64,000 nucleotides of DNA, taken from the NCBI GenBank assembly GCA_016197365.1, contig JACPVS010000011.1, positions 146,413 to 210,412 of the forward strand. The letters run 5' to 3'. Shown in pieces: positions 62,679-64,000 of the stretch (its first letter is position 1; each line of letters begins with the position of its first letter). Source of the DNA: Mycolicibacterium cosmeticum (GTDB lineage Bacteria > Actinomycetota > Actinomycetes > Mycobacteriales > Mycobacteriaceae). Below the pieces are notes generated by a model that searched no databases, was not told where the DNA came from, and worked only from the letters and a program-made list of their open reading frames with translations. Position numbers and translations under genes: made by a program.

Positions 62679-63848
62679 TCAGAGGTTGAGCGGATCCTCA
62701 ATCGTGATTAGATGCTGCAGGCCAAAGAATTCCAGGGCGCGCATTAGCTCGCTGGCGGGGATCCCCTGGTAGAACGGAGCGGCCTCCGACAACACGGAGC
62801 CCACTACAGATTCACCGCCGCCGTCCGCCTCCGGATTAGAGGACGGTGTGTGTGCCGAATCTTCAACCACGATGCCGATGACTCGACCGTCGTGGGCGAC
62901 AATCGGTCCACCGCTGTTACCTGGACGGGCAATAGCTGAGTAGAGGAAAACATTTGTACGGCCGGGTGTGTCCCACGGCTCCATTTTCTCGTCGCGCCTT
63001 CTCGGCACTTCAGCCATCGGAAGAACCACCTCACCCCGCTGGAGCGTGATCCCGGAATCAACCGTCCATGCCACACGGGGATAACCAAGGACATAGACCT
63101 CATCAGCCCACGCGGGATCGCGAAAGACCATGCCTTTCAGCGCCTGTAGGTTGCCCTCGACTGAGGGCCTTACCTGAATAACTGCGACATCCACCTCTGG
63201 GTGCAAAAAAACCTCAAGGCTCTGGCCGAGTACCGGCTCTCGCTCAGCGCCAAACATAGGCATGACGATCTGCAGTCCTTTGCCCATAAGCTCCTCAGCG
63301 ACATGCTTATTCGTGATTATGTGGGCTTCGTCTAGAACTAACCCGCTGCCCCAGTGGGGGCTTTCGGTGGCACTGATTTGCACTGTCACGGACCGAAACG
63401 CATTGATGATCAATTCAGGACCGATCGCCTCAGCCAGCCATAGATAGCCCTGCCGTTGATGAGACAAAACACCCTGAGACACGTACCGCTGGCCCAACAC
63501 AGGAAAACGGGCATCCCAGCCTGCTGACAACAATAAGCCGGCGCGTTCCATCGCTGCCAACAATCGGGTGACAGAGGTTGCACTACCCGGCTGAATTCCC
63601 ATCTGTTGGAGCAGTCGCAAGAAAACGCCCGCCGCCCAACCTTCGAAAGGCGTGTCAGTCAACGGCTCGCCTACCGATTTCGCGAACTTCGCACGCTGCG
63701 GACCGAACGGATCAAAGAATCGATGCGCGAATCCGGCGACGATGAGCTGCCAGCCCAAGCTCCCTGGCACTTGGTCACGGAGCCTTGAGCTCGACAAGAA
63801 ATCTGCGTCCGACTCAGTCACGAGCCGACGGTACCGCCAAGACGCCAT
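62679..63848 (-). CDS. trypsin-like serine peptidase with N-terminal helical/winged region
   Basis: 389 aa from ATG 63848, which has AGGAG five bases upstream; an in-frame ATG at 63965 would add 39 residues with Cys/Arg-rich, repeat-derived sequence and is less likely. The peptidase domain starts about 150: GSGLVLDEAHIITNKHVAEEL (His182), PEVDVAVIQVR (Asp220), AIARPGNSGGPIVAHDGRVIGIV (Ser312), a complete triad. The N-terminal ~145 residues are unassigned; TSVTRLLAAMERAGLLLSAG looks helix-turn-helix/winged-like. There is no signal peptide, so the enzyme is intracellular. Cytosolic trypsin-like domains with N-terminal adaptor regions occur in bacterial conflict systems; that role is inferred here. 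Confidence 0.78.
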   Translation of the reverse strand: MASWRYRRLVTESDADFLSSSRLRDQVPGSLGWQLIVAGFAHRFFDPFGPQRAKFAKSVGEPLTDTPFEGWAAGVFLRLLQQMGIQPGSATSVTRLLAAMERAGLLLSAGWDARFPVLGQRYVSQGVLSHQRQGYLWLAEAIGPELIINAFRSVTVQISATESPHWGSGLVLDEAHIITNKHVAEELMGKGLQIVMPMFGAEREPVLGQSLEVFLHPEVDVAVIQVRPSVEGNLQALKGMVFRDPAWADEVYVLGYPRVAWTVDSGITLQRGEVVLPMAEVPRRRDEKMEPWDTPGRTNVFLYSAIARPGNSGGPIVAHDGRVIGIVVEDSAHTPSSNPEADGGGESVVGSVLSEAAPFYQGIPASELMRALEFFGLQHLITIEDPLNL

Positions 63849-63915
63849 TGACTCCTGAGGGATTTCACAGATCGCCAGCCACACGCCCCTGGTTGCCTCA
63901 TCGGAATCATCGCGA

Positions 63916-63965
63916 CGACGGACGCAACACCGGGAACCAACGACCGACGCAACACCGGGAACCAA
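63916..63965. repeat. two tandem copies of a 25-bp repeat
   Basis: GACGCAACACCGGGAACCAA occurs at 63921-63940 and again at 63946-63965. With the preceding CGACG/CGACC the period is 25 bp and one base differs. It lies upstream of the peptidase's ribosome-binding site, in its likely promoter region. Two copies are too few to name as an array. Confidence 0.75.
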
Positions 63966-64000
63966 GGGTGGGGGGTGTCCCCTTCTGATTAACGCGCCGC

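Larger units (their letters stand above)
59843..64000. mobile_element. degraded integrated element/genomic island downstream of tRNA-Gly
   Basis: Directly after the tRNA the DNA loses the high-GC mycobacterial codon pattern (for example 60240-61060 has many A/T runs). It carries island-type genes: an AlbA_2/HATPase protein, a frame-broken tyrosine integrase and a trypsin-like peptidase. The tRNA 3' end is a classic integrase target. The right boundary is outside the window, and no second copy of the tRNA 3' end was found inside it. Confidence 0.5.

Noticed and set aside
63916..63965. Start of a CRISPR or VNTR array
   Set aside because: Only two copies, tandem without spacers, near the window edge.

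Overview
The window is high-GC actinobacterial DNA and almost certainly comes from a mycobacterium, probably a fast grower of the Mycolicibacterium type. The evidence is the combination of a dnaK-grpE-dnaJ-hspR operon with HAIR operators, an iniB-iniA-iniC cluster, a PE-PPE-domain esterase, mycothiol-linked maleylpyruvate-isomerase-fold proteins, an F420-type LLM oxidoreductase, an LpqJ-like lipoprotein and a DUF7159 protein. Gene content resembles the M. tuberculosis Rv0321-Rv0385 interval in rearranged form (dcd, aspC, Rv0338c-like, Rv0339c-like, iniBAC, dnaK operon, clpB, Rv0385-like), with lineage-specific insertions.

Layout. 1-4.1 kb: 5' end of clpB (minus) behind a HAIR operator, a CYTH phosphatase-like protein, and two paralogous glycosyltransferases around a small lipoprotein. 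4.2-11.1 kb: a purine-degradation block with guanine deaminase (minus) divergent from a two-gene xanthine dehydrogenase (plus); each arm ends in a membrane-anchored ABM-domain gene. The xanthine dehydrogenase gene has a 30-bp tandem repeat where its molybdopterin-binding segment should be. 11-17.2 kb: a large lipoprotein multicopper oxidase, a GAP-family membrane protein, a flavohaemoglobin and an aldose epimerase. 17.2-21.5 kb: a B12-dependent diol/glycerol dehydratase (fused large+medium subunit, small subunit, reactivase). 21.5-25.7 kb: the dnaK heat-shock operon with two HAIR sites.

25.8-34.2 kb: cell-surface and housekeeping genes: PE-PPE esterase, small lipoproteins and secreted proteins, an Abi-alpha/DUF445 pair, an LpqJ-like lipoprotein, a TIGR03085 protein and an LLM oxidoreductase. 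34.2-43.9 kb: an expanded ini locus with dynamin-like IniC and IniA, IniB, a second IniB-like gene, a membrane-anchored Hsp70-like protein with a threonine-rich tail, and a large LuxR-type ATPase regulator (IniR-like). CCCC-NTTA-GGGG palindromes lie upstream of both iniB-type genes and probably tie the locus together. 44.2-47.4 kb: a membrane Fe-S heterodisulfide-reductase-like protein with a six-repeat tail, preceded by two palindromic operators. 47.4-59.6 kb: aspC/alaA aminotransferase, a YibE/F-like membrane protein, a MoxR-DUF58 operon, a P450 group, a DUF7159 protein, dcd and a secreted protein.

59.8-64 kb: a tRNA-Gly(CCC) followed by lower-GC DNA that reads as a degraded integrated element. 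It holds an AlbA_2/Schlafen-like plus HATPase protein, a frame-broken tyrosine integrase, an imperfect direct repeat and a trypsin-like peptidase. This island, the ini operator network with its Hsp70-like membrane protein, and the repeat-disrupted xanthine dehydrogenase are the parts most worth a second look. All family assignments come from reading the translated sequences; no database search was run.
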